The notes beneath the pieces were generated by a model, which saw only the letters and a program-made list of their open reading frames with translations, was not told the origin of the DNA and made no database searches. From an uncultured Bacteroidales bacterium (GTDB lineage: Bacteria > Bacteroidota > Bacteroidia > Bacteroidales > Bacteroidaceae), in the NCBI GenBank assembly GCA_902779535.1, contig CACZBX010000012.1, forward strand, positions 1 to 57,083: DNA of 57,083 nt, given 5' to 3'. The position numbers and the translations under genes were made by a program. This document shows positions 56,938 through 57,083 of the stretch, piece by piece. Numbering within the stretch: the stretch's first letter is position 1; every line of letters begins with the position of its first letter.

Positions 56938-57083
56938 AACATGCAAAAGTACTCATAGAAGGTGCTTTGTTCTTATTCATATTCTTCCGGCCTTTAGCAA
57001 AAAAGCGTGTAGAAAATTGAAGATGTTTTCCGTGAAGAACGAGCCTCGTTCAAGCGAGCGAAGCGAGGGCGTTTGGCGAGTTT

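Noticed and set aside
56634-56958. Short open frames of 72-87 codons in the right-hand gap
   Set aside because: They run through the multi-hairpin repeat and read as its translation; no support for a protein.

Overview
The window looks like chromosomal DNA of a gut Bacteroidales bacterium, most likely Parabacteroides or a close relative. The signs are a SusC/SusD glycan-uptake locus, a FecI/FecR pair, a SusC with an STN domain, the Bacteroidota -7 promoter motif TAnnTTTG (often TATCTTTG) before many genes, a mutA-mutB pair for the succinate-propionate pathway, and a guaB-surA-mutL operon. No rRNA, tRNA, CRISPR array, integrase or transposase was seen. The genus call is inference from gene content.

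Layout. Position 53-152 and position 56835-56937 carry the same ~100-bp multi-hairpin repeat in opposite orientation. Between them, from left to right: a GH53 endo-galactanase and a YpfJ-type zinc peptidase (minus strand); an OadA/PycB-like carboxyltransferase with an unusual biotinyl motif; a small lipoprotein; a minus-strand operon of a YdcF-like protein, a phosphoglycosyl transferase, an S26-type signal peptidase and an ABC exporter; a FecI/FecR-controlled polysaccharide utilisation locus (8.6-25.6 kb); the guaB / three parvulin-like / LptA-like / mutL housekeeping operon (25.6-34.6 kb); mutA-mutB (minus); an AspT/YidE-family transporter; a five-gene tripartite ABC efflux operon with a divergent AraC regulator (40.7-47.6 kb); GH27 plus phosphoesterase (minus), divergent from a GH97-metallopeptidase fusion plus an S9 peptidase (47.6-54.4 kb); a cytidylate-kinase-like protein and a MATE transporter.

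Two regions may be undescribed systems. (1) The PUL has no ordinary glycoside hydrolase. It encodes a duplicated beta-rich lipoprotein, two paralogous FAD oxidoreductases with N-terminal beta-sandwich modules (one fused to an SGNH esterase), and a GH2-fold protein whose acid/base Glu is replaced by His. This suggests an oxidation/deacylation route for attacking a glycan. Its SusC gene is frameshifted in this sequence. (2) The 49.4-54.4 kb operon pairs a GH97-like domain, whose retaining-type nucleophile position is Asn, with a C-terminal HExxH metallopeptidase that resembles the anthrax lethal factor active site, followed by a DPP4-like peptidase. This suggests glycan-guided proteolysis of glycoproteins.

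All family calls come from reading motifs in the translated sequence. No database search was run.
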